A stretch of 64,000 bases of DNA, taken from assembly GCF_000279145.1 (NCBI RefSeq), contig NC_018178.1:1302001-1366000 (forward strand). The letters are read 5' to 3'. This document shows positions 45,040 through 52,990 of this stretch, piece by piece. Positions within the stretch are counted from its first letter, which is position 1. Every line of letters begins with the position of its first letter. The notes beneath the pieces were generated by a model. It was not told the DNA's origin and made no database searches. It saw only the letters and a list, made by a program, of their open reading frames with translations. This DNA is from Melioribacter roseus P3M-2. GTDB taxonomy: Bacteria; Bacteroidota; Ignavibacteria; Ignavibacteriales; Melioribacteraceae. The translations under genes were made by a program, and so were the position numbers.

Positions 45040-45557
45040 GCAAAAACAAATTTATACTCGAATCCGTAATCAAAGAGTGTAATCTGCATCTTAAGAGAAT
45101 GGATTATGCTTTTAGAAAGCTTAAACTGCGTTTCCCATACTCTACCGACAATTTGTTTCAACTTAACGACGATGAAATTGCGCTTATGGATCAGCTCATT
45201 TACAGGTTCACTAAATTGCAAGATGCAATTGGCAAAAAACTATTTAAATGTGTTTTGATTATGCTGGACGAAGAAGTTGCAAATAAATCTCAGATAGATA
45301 TTTTCAATCGTTTAGAACAATTGGAAATCATTAGCGATTATGAACGATGGAAAAGTTTGAGAGAGCTAAGGAATGAATTATCGCATGAGTATGGAGAAAA
45401 TGACAACGAATCAGCTGAGAAAATTAATTTATTGTTTGAAAAAATACCCGACTTGAAAAATTATCTCGATGAGATAATGAAATATTTGAATAAGAGGCAA
45501 TTTTTTGCCGTGAATATTCAATGCAAAGATTTCGATACGGTTCATATCCTAAATTAA
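45036..45557 (+). CDS. HepT-like HEPN toxin
   Basis: 173-residue all-helical protein. It carries the HEPN RNase motif RX4HXY as R112-N-E-L-S-H117-E-Y119, the arginine, histidine and modifiable tyrosine of HepT. It is probably an RNase toxin whose tyrosine is adenylylated by the adjacent MntA-like protein. Overlap with mntA is 4 bp. Compared with neighbours it has lower GC and fewer pse-pathway links, consistent with a mobile toxin-antitoxin cassette. Confidence 0.85.
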   Translation: MSKNKFILESVIKECNLHLKRMDYAFRKLKLRFPYSTDNLFQLNDDEIALMDQLIYRFTKLQDAIGKKLFKCVLIMLDEEVANKSQIDIFNRLEQLEIISDYERWKSLRELRNELSHEYGENDNESAEKINLLFEKIPDLKNYLDEIMKYLNKRQFFAVNIQCKDFDTVHILN

Positions 45558-45581
45558 CTTGCAAAATAAAAAAAGGAATTT

Positions 45582-46345
45582 ATGAGAAGAAAAACCGTTA
45601 CAAATTATGTGTGCGCCATAGTTCAAGCCCGCATCGGTTCTACGCGGCTGCCGGGAAAAATTTTTAAAGAACTCGAAGGCAAACCGATTTTATGGCACGT
45701 TGTTAATCGCCTTTCGCACTCGAAAAAATTAAAAATATTATTGTGGCGACTACGGACTTGCCCGAAGACGACGCGACCGAAGAATTTTGCAAAGAAAATA
45801 AAATCGATTGTTTCAGAGGAAGTTCCGAAGACGTGCTTTCAAGATACTACCAGGCGGCAGTGGACTATGAAGCCGATACGATTGTTCGCGTCACATCCGA
45901 CTGCCCCGCAATCGATCCGGTCGTAATCGACAAAATGATCGATAAATATTTGCGTCTGAATAAGACTGAGAAAGTCGACTACTTGAGCAATACAATCAAA
46001 AGGACATTCCCGCGCGGATTGGACGCCGAAATATTTTCTTTTGAAGCGCTTGCCGAAGCGTTCAGGTGCGCCAACGAAAAATACGAGCGCGAACACGTAA
46101 CTCCGTATATTTATCAGCGCCCCGACGTCTTCAAAATTGTCAGTTACGAAAACGATCGGGATTTTTCTTTTCACAGGTGGACGGTGGATACTGCTGACGA
46201 TTACGAACTGATGAAACAAATTTATAAAAATCTGTATAAGCCGAATAAGCTCTTTTATTTCGAAGACGTACTCAAATTATTTGAGAAGAAGCCGGAGCTG
46301 ATTAAAATAAATCAAAAAGTGAAACAAAAGAGTCTGGGCGAATAA
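45582..46345 (+). CDS. SpsF-type cytidylyltransferase, one-base frameshift
   Basis: About 254 residues when read across the shift. It begins YVCAIVQARIGSTRLPGKIFKELEGKPILWHVVNRL, the SpsF/CMP-sugar synthetase nucleotide-binding motif. The frame is lost at the A run 45723-45728; one added A gives SHSKKIKNIIVATTDLPEDDATEEFCKEN. Later motifs are RVTSDCPAIDPVVIDKMID and FHRWTVDTADDYELMKQIYKN. In this cluster it likely activates pseudaminic acid to CMP-Pse, replacing the usual PseF; this is inferred from position, not proved. Confidence 0.75.
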
Positions 46346-46346
46346 C

Positions 46347-46384
46347 TTGAAAGGCTTCGCCGGATAAACGACGAAGCCTTTCAA
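46347..46384. terminator. Bidirectional terminator between SpsF-like and FmdB genes
   Basis: TTGAAAGGCTTCG (46347-46359) and CGAAGCCTTTCAA (46372-46384) form a perfect 13-bp stem with a 12-nt loop. It lies exactly between convergent genes, 2 bp after one stop and 1 bp before the other. T-runs are weak on both sides, so efficiency is uncertain. Confidence 0.65.
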
Positions 46385-46385
46385 A

Positions 46386-46631
46386 TTAATTGAGTCCGCA
46401 AGTTCCGGTTGTGCAGCCGCCGAACGAAGGTACGCCGCAGCTGCCGTCGGAACACCCCGCCGAAGAGTCGAATGAAGCGCTTTCCGTCGAGGCGCTGAAT
46501 GAAGAAAGGAGTTTTTTATAATTTTTGGATTTGCAATCGGGGCATTCAACCTCGCCGGGATTGGTTATCGACTTATGAAAAATCTCATATTTTTTTCCGC
46601 AATCATTGCACTTGTATTCGTAAACTGGCAT
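46386..46631 (-). CDS. FmdB-family zinc ribbon protein
   Basis: 81 residues. The N-terminal zinc ribbon reads MPVYEYKCNDCGKKYEIFH and ECPDCKSKNYKKLLSSFSA, two CxxC knuckles binding Zn. The C-terminal tail is Cys/Gly/Ser-rich (CSDGSCGVPSFGGCTTGTCGLN). The family is small and of uncertain function, sometimes proposed regulatory. It is next to a FAH-family gene and is transcribed leftwards. Confidence 0.85.
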   Translation of the reverse strand: MPVYEYKCNDCGKKYEIFHKSITNPGEVECPDCKSKNYKKLLSSFSASTESASFDSSAGCSDGSCGVPSFGGCTTGTCGLN

Positions 46632-46643
46632 GTATGATTCTCC

Positions 46644-47303
46644 TTATTTGATTATTTCCGTATCGATGGTTCCGATATTTTCGAGTTCTGCGTGAATTTT
46701 ATCTCCCGGCACAACTCTGCCGACTCCTTCCGGCGTGCCTGTAAATATAAGATCGCCTTTTTCGAGAGTCATTTTAGACGAGATGTATTTTACTATTTTT
46801 ACCGGGTCGAACATCATATTTTTTATGGATGAGTTTTGTCTTAATTCTCCGTTGACCGAAAGTTTGATCGTTTCGTCGCCTCTAAGTTTATAATCTTTCT
46901 TCAATACAAATTCGGACAGAACCGCGGCGGTATCGAAACACTTGGAAAGAGTCCATGGGTCGCCTTTTTCCATAAATTCTTTTTGAAGGTCTCTCAACGT
47001 CATGTCGAGCCCTACGGCATATCCCGCAATAGCGTCTTCGGCGGATGAGTCGTCTGCGTTTTTAACGGTCTTCCCTATTAATAAAACCAGTTCAACTTCG
47101 TGATGCAGGTTATTGGAATAATCCGGGTGGATTACTTTATCGCCCGAATAAATCACATTCGAAGCCGTTTTCAGGAAAATAACCGGAAATTCAGGCACTT
47201 CGTTTCCGAGTTCCAACGCGTGGGCGGCATAGTTTCTGCCTACGCAGACGATTTTTCCAATCGGAATTTCGTCGTTGCTGTTTTTGATTTTTAAATATTT
47301 CAT
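46644..47303 (-). CDS. Fumarylacetoacetate hydrolase family protein
   Basis: 219-residue FAH-fold enzyme. Motifs include KIVCVGRNYAAHALELGNEVPEFPVIFLKTASNV, the metal-binding Glu pair in HHEVELVLLIGKTVKNA, and GDLIFTGTPEGVGRVVPGD near the C-terminus. Close relatives hydrolyse or decarboxylate acylpyruvates such as oxaloacetate or 2-keto-4-pentenoates. The precise substrate is not deducible. It lies 12 bp before the FmdB gene on the same strand. Confidence 0.85.
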   Translation of the reverse strand: MKYLKIKNSNDEIPIGKIVCVGRNYAAHALELGNEVPEFPVIFLKTASNVIYSGDKVIHPDYSNNLHHEVELVLLIGKTVKNADDSSAEDAIAGYAVGLDMTLRDLQKEFMEKGDPWTLSKCFDTAAVLSEFVLKKDYKLRGDETIKLSVNGELRQNSSIKNMMFDPVKIVKYISSKMTLEKGDLIFTGTPEGVGRVVPGDKIHAELENIGTIDTEIIK

Positions 47304-47345
47304 GGCTACCGTTAGATGATTGTTGATTAAATTGGTTTCAGCGTA

Positions 47346-48836
47346 TTAATTTTTCTTTTCGAACAATAATTCCGTGAAAATAAAATCGGGGGAATTGGGA
47401 ACTTCCAGGGTGAACCGCTTTACGTTTCCTTCGAAGTCCATGTCAAATTTTATCCAACCGCGCGTCAAAAATTCGTCTTCCCAATCGATAAAGAAAGTGT
47501 CGTAATGATAATGATTCAGAACGCCCCTGAAAGTAGGCGTGGGAATAAATTGCAAAAAGAGATTGCCGTCTTTCATGCTTACTTTGGCTTCGCCGTACAT
47601 TTTATCTTCGTATTTGCCGCAATATTTTTCGAGCGGAAGCGAAGGCGATGTGTTTTTAACTCTGACTTCTTCCCGTCTTTTGAGTTCGTCTTCGTACTTT
47701 TGAAGGCGCTCTTCCCATTTTTCTAACATTATTTTATTATAATCTTTCGGTTCTACGCTCGTAAACAAATCGACTATATAATCGCGTATGGCGGATACCA
47801 TTCCCGTTTCCATATTGCTCAATAGGGCAAAGCCGAAATTTTCTTCAGGTATTAGCGCCACGGTCGAAATCATACCCGGCATACCGCCTCCGTGATAGAG
47901 CATCCGTTTTCCGTTTCGGTATCTTATAAACCAGCCCAAGCCGTAATTCATTTCGCCAAAGGCGGTATGATTCGACCACATTTCTTTCGACTGCTCTTCG
48001 CTGAAAATTACGAGACTGTCGATTTTACCTCGATTGAGCTGAAGACGAATCCACTGAGCCAAATCGTTAACCGAAGAATTGATTCCGAGCGCGCCGCTTG
48101 CATTGTCTTTTTGAATGTCGGTATAAACTTTAATCTCGCCGTCTTTTTTGTAATGAGCCCTCGCTTTGTTTTCGGAAACGGCAAGTTCTTTGTACGACGT
48201 GTTTGTGTTGACCATTTTCAAGGGAACCAGGAAATGCTCTTTTATAAAATCTCCCCACGAAGTATCGGTTACGGCTTTGATAATTTCCGCCGCCGTAATA
48301 AACATAATATTTTGATATCCGTATTTCGAACGAAAACTCGAAACCGGTTTAAGGCGCCGCGCTCGTCGAATGACTTCCTTCCGATCGTAATTCGAACCGA
48401 GCCACAGAAAATCGCCGCTGAATGTAGCCAATCCGCTCCGGTGCGTTACAAGATCGCGAATTGTAATTTCATTTGTAACCCACGGGTCATACATCTGAAA
48501 ATCGGGAAGATAGTCGATCACTTTGTCGTCCCAATTTATTTTCCCTCTGTCTACCAGGATTGCAAGCGCTGCGGTTGTAAATGCTTTCGAACAGGAAGCA
48601 ATTACAAAAAGGGTGTTTGGATCGACTTTCTCGTCTTTGCCGAACTCTCTTACTCCGTATCCTTTGGCAAAAATAACCGAATCGTCTTTTACTATCGAAA
48701 CCGCAAAACCGGGCATCTCCCAGTCTGCCATTGAATTTTGAATGTATTCGTCGAGTTGTTTCAGCTTGTCCGATTGAGCATGTAAAACATGCCCGGACAG
48801 AAAGATGAGGATTAACAGAAAGTTTCTTGTCTTCAT
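47346..48836 (-). CDS. Serine hydrolase, beta-lactamase/class C-like
   Basis: 496 residues. A signal peptide (MKTRNFLLILIFLSGHVLHAQ) directs it to the periplasm. The active-site SxxK is S81-C-S-K84 (IASCSKAF), YxN occurs as YQN in SKYGYQNIMF, and the third motif is HGG in LYHGGGMPGM. A C-terminal lipocalin-like domain (about 390-496, PLEKYCGKYEDKMYGEAKVSMKDG) follows, as in the DUF3471 proteins. These hydrolases include peptidases, esterases and beta-lactamases; which one this is cannot be said. Confidence 0.85.
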   Translation of the reverse strand: MKTRNFLLILIFLSGHVLHAQSDKLKQLDEYIQNSMADWEMPGFAVSIVKDDSVIFAKGYGVREFGKDEKVDPNTLFVIASCSKAFTTAALAILVDRGKINWDDKVIDYLPDFQMYDPWVTNEITIRDLVTHRSGLATFSGDFLWLGSNYDRKEVIRRARRLKPVSSFRSKYGYQNIMFITAAEIIKAVTDTSWGDFIKEHFLVPLKMVNTNTSYKELAVSENKARAHYKKDGEIKVYTDIQKDNASGALGINSSVNDLAQWIRLQLNRGKIDSLVIFSEEQSKEMWSNHTAFGEMNYGLGWFIRYRNGKRMLYHGGGMPGMISTVALIPEENFGFALLSNMETGMVSAIRDYIVDLFTSVEPKDYNKIMLEKWEERLQKYEDELKRREEVRVKNTSPSLPLEKYCGKYEDKMYGEAKVSMKDGNLFLQFIPTPTFRGVLNHYHYDTFFIDWEDEFLTRGWIKFDMDFEGNVKRFTLEVPNSPDFIFTELLFEKKN

Positions 48837-48916
48837 TCTAATTCCGATAAATTGTTCATTAAGTAAGTGAAATATAAGAATAGCGTTACTATTTTAGAAA
48901 GGGGATATTTTATTAA

Positions 48917-49447
48917 TCAACGAGCTCGCTTGTATTTTCCCATCAGTACGGCTTCGCCTAAAATATGCCCTTTCATCAATCCGAGCAGTTTTTTCTTCGT
49001 CATTTTATCGTCGGCTGTTAAAACCGTATCGAGCGCGTAGAGTTTGAAATAGTAACGATGAATTCCTGAAGGCGGACACGGACCTCCGTACGAATTAAGT
49101 CCCCAATCGTTCAGTCCTTCGACAGAATTCGGAGGAATTTGTTTCTTGTTCGAAGCTCCTTCGGGAAGATAATCGATCTCGGGAGGAATATTATACAATA
49201 TCCAATGTATCCAGTCGCCTGCAGGAGCGTCGGGGTCGTCGTTTATCAATGCAAGCGATTTGGCGCCTTCGGGTATGTTGTTCCATTTCAAGGGAGGCGA
49301 AACGTTTTCTCCGTCGCATGTATAACGGACGGGTATCATGCCTTCGTTTTCGAAGGCCGGCGAAATCAATTCGAATTTCATTGCCACCTCCGTATTGCAA
49401 TAATTGCCGAAAACAATTAAGAAAAATATCGTTAATAATTTTTTCAT
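48917..49447 (-). CDS. YbhB/YbcL family Raf kinase inhibitor-like protein
   Basis: 176 residues with an N-terminal signal-like segment (MKKLLTIFFLIVFGNYCNTE) and a possible lipobox (FGNYC). The PEBP core reads PVRYTCDGENVSPPLKWNNIPEGAKSLALINDDPDAPAGDWIHWILYNIP and GGPCPPSGIHRYYFKLYALD, the conserved ligand-binding pocket. The bacterial role is unclear. Its start overlaps the stop of the kinase-like gene upstream by 1 bp. Confidence 0.9.
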   Translation of the reverse strand: MKKLLTIFFLIVFGNYCNTEVAMKFELISPAFENEGMIPVRYTCDGENVSPPLKWNNIPEGAKSLALINDDPDAPAGDWIHWILYNIPPEIDYLPEGASNKKQIPPNSVEGLNDWGLNSYGGPCPPSGIHRYYFKLYALDTVLTADDKMTKKKLLGLMKGHILGEAVLMGKYKRAR

Positions 49448-50196
49448 TATGCCGAGAGAGATAAAATTTTTTCCTTGGAAAAGAAATTGGGGAATTTACG
49501 CACGATACACTGACCGATCATTTCTGCTATTTCGTCCGGGTTCATTAAATTGGTGTTAATAACTGCATGATAAAGAAGCGGGTCTTCGATATTTTTATGG
49601 AAGAATTTCCAGATATACTGTTTGCGCGCATCGTCTTCTTCGCGAATAAAGTCCGCCGCTTTTTTGTAATCGAGATTATAAAGGCGGCATGCGTTTTCAA
49701 TTCTGTAAGACAAAGGCGCAACCAGTCGAATGTGAAACGCGTTTTTTCTTTTGGCGGTAATGATGTTTGCGCCTCTGCCCACGATAATTACATTGCCGAA
49801 GTCGGCTAATTTTAATATTGTCTGGGATATTTTTCTGAGCAAAAGAATTTTCGAAGGCGTAACTCCCAGCAGTTCGCCGAACCACGTTTCGATTTTGGGA
49901 GGTTTTTCTTCGTGTAAATATTTTCTGAAATGATCGGGCAGTTGATGGTCTTCCATTATTTTTTCTATCAATGCTTTGTCGAAATACGCCCAATCGTCGT
50001 AACCCTCGATTGCCCTTTTGTTGAAATATTCCACGAGCTTTTCGCAGATTACCGCGGCTCCGACTCCGGTTTCCCTCGAAATTGTGATTACCGGACCGGG
50101 ATTTAATTTCCGGTGATGAATTCGCGCCTCTTCCGAATCCCTGTAATGCTTTTCAATATAAATGCGAGCTTTTTCGTATGCCCCGAGAACCTTCAT
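49447..50196 (-). CDS. Cytidylate kinase-like family protein
   Basis: 249 residues of the cytidylate-kinase-like family, also with AK-type features. It has ITISRETGVGAAVICEKLVEYFN as P-loop variant and VIIVGRGANIITAKRKNAFHIRLVAPLSYRIENACRLYNLDYKKA as the LID/core. The P-loop lacks a classical GxxxxGK pattern, so it may not be a true CMP kinase. It lies immediately upstream of the YbhB gene. Confidence 0.75.
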   Translation of the reverse strand: MKVLGAYEKARIYIEKHYRDSEEARIHHRKLNPGPVITISRETGVGAAVICEKLVEYFNKRAIEGYDDWAYFDKALIEKIMEDHQLPDHFRKYLHEEKPPKIETWFGELLGVTPSKILLLRKISQTILKLADFGNVIIVGRGANIITAKRKNAFHIRLVAPLSYRIENACRLYNLDYKKAADFIREEDDARKQYIWKFFHKNIEDPLLYHAVINTNLMNPDEIAEMIGQCIVRKFPNFFSKEKILSLSA

Positions 50197-50327
50197 TGTC
50201 CACCCCCTTATTTTGTTGGAAATCAGGATGTGGAGAGTTCGCCTAAAATCTAATAAAAAGTCAGGTCAAAGTGAATAGAAATATCAAAGGATAAACGCAC
50301 ACTTTATCCCGTATATTTAATATCAAT

Positions 50328-50367
50328 AAAGCGGCATACGGAAAACTTACGGTAGATACGCCGCTTT
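50328..50367 (-). terminator. Stem-loop at the end of the S9 peptidase gene
   Basis: AAAGCGGC (50328-50335) pairs with GCCGCTTT (50360-50367) around the stop codon of the peptidase gene, whose coding direction is leftwards. On that strand the stem is followed by ATTG, with no long T-run, so it is only a weak terminator candidate. Confidence 0.35.
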
Positions 50368-51402
50368 GTTGATGTCCTCTAATCTTTTTATTTTGACCGG
50401 CGGATCGAGATATTTATCGAGAAAGCCGTAAATCTTAATTCTGATTTGGCGCGCAGCTTTTGTATCGAGCCGGTCAAACGAATGTCCTCCCGGCATATCT
50501 TTGAAAATTTCGTACTCGAATTTTTTACCGGCGGCTTTTAACGATTTAATAAGATGCTCCACTTCCAGAACGTTAACGTCTTCGTCGTTTGTATTCGTAT
50601 GAATCAAAAGAGGCGTTTTTAATTTTTCCGCATTCCACGCGGGCGAACGTCGTCTGTATTCGTTAACGTTTTCATCGGCTGTTTGTCCGATATGATAGTC
50701 AGCCGAATAGAGAGCTCTGTAGCTGTCGTCTTTGTATCCCATTCGTGCAATCAGATCGCTTACGGGAACGCCCGCAAAGCAGACCTTATAATTTTCCGGA
50801 TGTTCGAAGACGTTCATCAATGCAATCAATCCGCCGTGGCTCCAGCCGATAATACCGACGCGGTCTTTGTCCGCAAAGTCGTAATTTTCCAGAACAAATT
50901 GCCTGCTGGCGTTAACGTCTTCGATTTCGAGACCGCCGTAATCGATTTTTTCATAAAAGGATTTTCCGTATCCTGTGCTTCCGCGGTATTCCGCCGCCAC
51001 TACTATATATTTTTGATAAATCAATTCTCTGATGATATGCGTGTAGTAAGTGCTGAAGTTTGCATGTACCCCCCCGTGCGGAAATACAATTACGGGATAC
51101 TTTTGGGAATAATCGATTCCTTTGGGGATGAAGATATAAGACCAGAATTTAACGGGATTGCCTGCGCCCTGTCCGGTCGGATTTTTTTCTTTCCAAAGAG
51201 GAGGTCCCGTCAGGAAGACTTTGTCGATAAACGCCACATCGCCCACACGCTGGAACCATATAACATCGTCGATCTTTTTTTCGAGTACGTCGAGCCGATG
51301 ATCCAACGATTCGCTGCTGTTTTTGAGAGCTTTCAGTTCTTCTTTGACATCCTGAGCGAATAACGTTGTAAATGAAATTAAAATCATAAGTAAAATTTTC
51401 AT
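50347..51402 (-). CDS. S9-like prolyl oligopeptidase family hydrolase
   Basis: 351 residues with a signal peptide (MKILLMILISFTTLFAQ). The nucleophile elbow is GWSHGG in VGIIGWSHGGLIALM, with PVIVFPHGGVHANFS upstream for the oxyanion site. THTNTNDEDVNVLEVEHL and DMPGGHSFDRLD supply the Asp and His. The family cleaves oligopeptides or esters in the periplasm. It is a single gene ending in the weak stem-loop at 50328. Confidence 0.85.
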   Translation of the reverse strand: MKILLMILISFTTLFAQDVKEELKALKNSSESLDHRLDVLEKKIDDVIWFQRVGDVAFIDKVFLTGPPLWKEKNPTGQGAGNPVKFWSYIFIPKGIDYSQKYPVIVFPHGGVHANFSTYYTHIIRELIYQKYIVVAAEYRGSTGYGKSFYEKIDYGGLEIEDVNASRQFVLENYDFADKDRVGIIGWSHGGLIALMNVFEHPENYKVCFAGVPVSDLIARMGYKDDSYRALYSADYHIGQTADENVNEYRRRSPAWNAEKLKTPLLIHTNTNDEDVNVLEVEHLIKSLKAAGKKFEYEIFKDMPGGHSFDRLDTKAARQIRIKIYGFLDKYLDPPVKIKRLEDINKAAYLP

Positions 51403-51615
51403 GACTTCCCCTTTTAATAATTATCGGTAACAAATTAAAGAATTAATTCAAAATAATGAAGGAAGGCTTTTCGTTCTTCGTTTTGGGGTTCAACGTTCTT
51501 GGTTTTGGGGTTGGTGGTTTGTCATTCAAAGTTATACAACAAAGAACGTCAGCGCTTCCGCACAACCGCACCTCAGCGCTCCTAACGCCTGCACACCAGA
51601 ACGACGAACGCCCAC

Positions 51616-51656
51616 GTCTTTGCGACCCCAGAATGCGGGGGAAACAAACTCTAAAC
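51616..51656. repeat. Half copy of dispersed palindromic repeat
   Basis: GTCTTTGCGACC..AGAATGCGGGGGAAACAAACTC resembles the start of the element at 51814-51902 but stops before the second half. Confidence 0.6.
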
Positions 51657-51664
51657 AAAACTTC

Positions 51665-51759
51665 GTCTTTGCGAGGAGCGAGCAAAGCGAACGACGAAGC
51701 AAACTCTGATGAATTCCAGTGAGATTACTTCGCCCGCTGAAAGCGGGGCTCGTAATGAC
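51665..51759. repeat. Dispersed palindromic repeat, copy A
   Basis: Starts GTCTTTGCGAGGAGCGAG and ends GGGGCTCGTAATGAC, so the two ends are imperfectly complementary (TTGCGAG/CTCGTAA). Inside is GACGAAG...CTTCG and CCCGCTGAAAGCGGG. It resembles REP-like intergenic elements seen in many bacteria. Confidence 0.6.
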
Positions 51760-51813
51760 AAATAGCGATACACCCACTACGGGAAAAAGAAAACTCTGAA
51801 AGGACAGCCAGCT

Positions 51814-51902
51814 GTCTTTGCGACACCGCAGAATGCGGGGGAAGCAAACCTAAATGAATACAAGTGAGATACTTCCCCCGCCTGCGGCGGGGTCAGTATG
51901 AC
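51814..51902. repeat. Dispersed palindromic repeat, copy B
   Basis: Starts GTCTTTGCGACACCGC and ends GGGGTCAGTATGAC. GCGGGGGAAG (51835-51844) and CTTCCCCCGC (51872-51881) form a perfect 10-bp inverted repeat around a 27-nt loop. Same family as copy A. Confidence 0.65.
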
Positions 51903-51973
51903 AAAATAATGCATAGCAACATCGAAAAGGAAACGCAGTGAATTTAACAAGTCCCGCGCCTTGCACTGCGCCG

Positions 51974-52018
51974 CTTACGGTTAACGCCGCGGGGCGATGG
52001 CTCAAGAGCCGCCGTAAG
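51974..52018. repeat. GC-rich stem-loop element
   Basis: CTTACGG (51974-51980) pairs with CCGTAAG (52012-52018), enclosing an inner GGCT-CAAG-AGCC hairpin. It resembles the element at 52334 in GC content and in a nearby GTYCCGCGCCT word. Confidence 0.4.
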
Positions 52019-52079
52019 GTCGGTAAACAAATCTATTGTTATACTTCATTAAAATCAAATAGATGATAACCTAGAAGAC

Positions 52080-52139
52080 GTTGCGATTTGCTTTTTCACA
52101 ACCGTGTCGGGATTTCTTTGACATACCTGTCCGTCTCTG
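52080..52139. repeat. CRISPR-repeat-like element, copy 1 (outside the array)
   Basis: Begins GTTGCGATTTGCTTT (52080-52094), the first 15 nt of the CRISPR repeat with one change, and later carries TTTCTTTGACATA (52113-52125), identical to repeat positions 23-35. The gap between the two blocks is 18 nt instead of 7. From 52087 to 52139 it is 50/53 identical to 52893-52945. On the minus strand it would read as an anti-repeat able to pair with both arms of the crRNA repeat. Confidence 0.7.
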
Positions 52140-52333
52140 CAAGATGTTTTAAAATAAATTTTTTCTGCGTCAGACGAATCAAAATCTTGAATAAAAAAAA
52201 GAAGAGTTTCTTCATTTCTCCCGCAGGAAGCGGGATTAATACGGAATAAATTTTTGTGTAATGTTTTACCGCTCAAGCTCGCTGAAAATGCTAATTTACG
52301 ATAAAGGAATATTATTTTATTAAATATAAAAAG

Positions 52334-52401
52334 CCGGCGGTATTAACAGTTCCGCGCCTGCCGCCGGGCGTCTTAAAGTTACGCTCACGGAAGCACTTTA
52401 A
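52334..52401. repeat. GC-rich double stem-loop element
   Basis: CCGGCGG (52334-52340)/CCGCCGG (52361-52367) and TTAAAGT (52373-52379)/ACTTTAA (52395-52401) form two adjacent stems. No protein frame. Possibly a degraded dispersed repeat. Confidence 0.4.
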
Positions 52402-52738
52402 AACGTTGTTTTATAATAACTAATTATTCATTACCTGTCAATAGAACCTACTTTTTACACTATAATTGAATATTCATTTGAACTAAAGGTCTGGTCGGTA
52501 TATTAGTCCGTTAATTTTGTTAAATAAAGGATTATTCGCTGTTATTCTGTACCGTTTCTTAAGAAATGCTCATGCGGTTGTAACGGCAGATCAATGAGCG
52601 CTCTCTCAATGATAAGCCTTTGGCTATATTTTTACCAAACCAATCCTTTTAATGCGGTTTTGTATATTACATCTCATACGTTAATCTCACCAGGCTATAT
52701 TCTATAGTTAATCGTAATCATGTACGCATATATTTCCC

Positions 52739-52770
52739 CGTACTTATTCCGTATATTTCCGTACGCATTC
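52739..52770 (+). repeat. Three short head-to-tail units upstream of the array
   Basis: CGTACTTATTC, CGTATATTTC and CGTACGCATTC follow each other directly, about 120 nt before the degenerate CRISPR unit. Could be protein-binding iterons or chance in AT-rich DNA. Confidence 0.3.
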
Positions 52771-52892
52771 ATGTGCCCGATACAGAAGCATACTTAAATT
52801 GATTTTATTACTTGTACAATCTTTCTTATATAGGAATCCAATAACAATTAGAGGCGTTTTTTACCGACTATACTTTTTATGGTTTATAATGG

Positions 52893-52961
52893 TTTGCTTT
52901 CTCTCAACCTTGTCGGGATTTCTTTGACATACCTGTCCGTCTCTGACGGATTAAAACCAAG
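52893..52961 (+). repeat. Degenerate hybrid CRISPR unit (copy 2 of the 53-nt element)
   Basis: From 52893 to 52945 this repeats the 52087 element with 3 differences; after ACGG it continues with ATTAAAACCAAG (52950-52961), the exact 3' end of the CRISPR repeat. A 29-nt spacer-like segment (52962-52990) then leads into the first perfect repeat. It thus joins the outside element to the array. Confidence 0.7.
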
Positions 52962-52990
52962 TATGCGTAGCTACTGTGCTGCTTAAACTG

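Larger units (their letters stand above)
51403..52890. other. Gene-free intergenic region with dispersed repeats
   Basis: About 1.5 kb without a credible gene. It contains palindromic repeats (51616-51902), two GC-rich stem-loop elements (51974-52018 and 52334-52401), the 53-nt CRISPR-like element at 52087, and an AT-rich stretch from about 52400 to 52890 that leads into the array. Short frames here show no family-like sequence. Confidence 0.7.

Noticed and set aside
52739-52770. Plasmid-type origin iterons
   Set aside because: Only three imperfect short units and no replication gene nearby.
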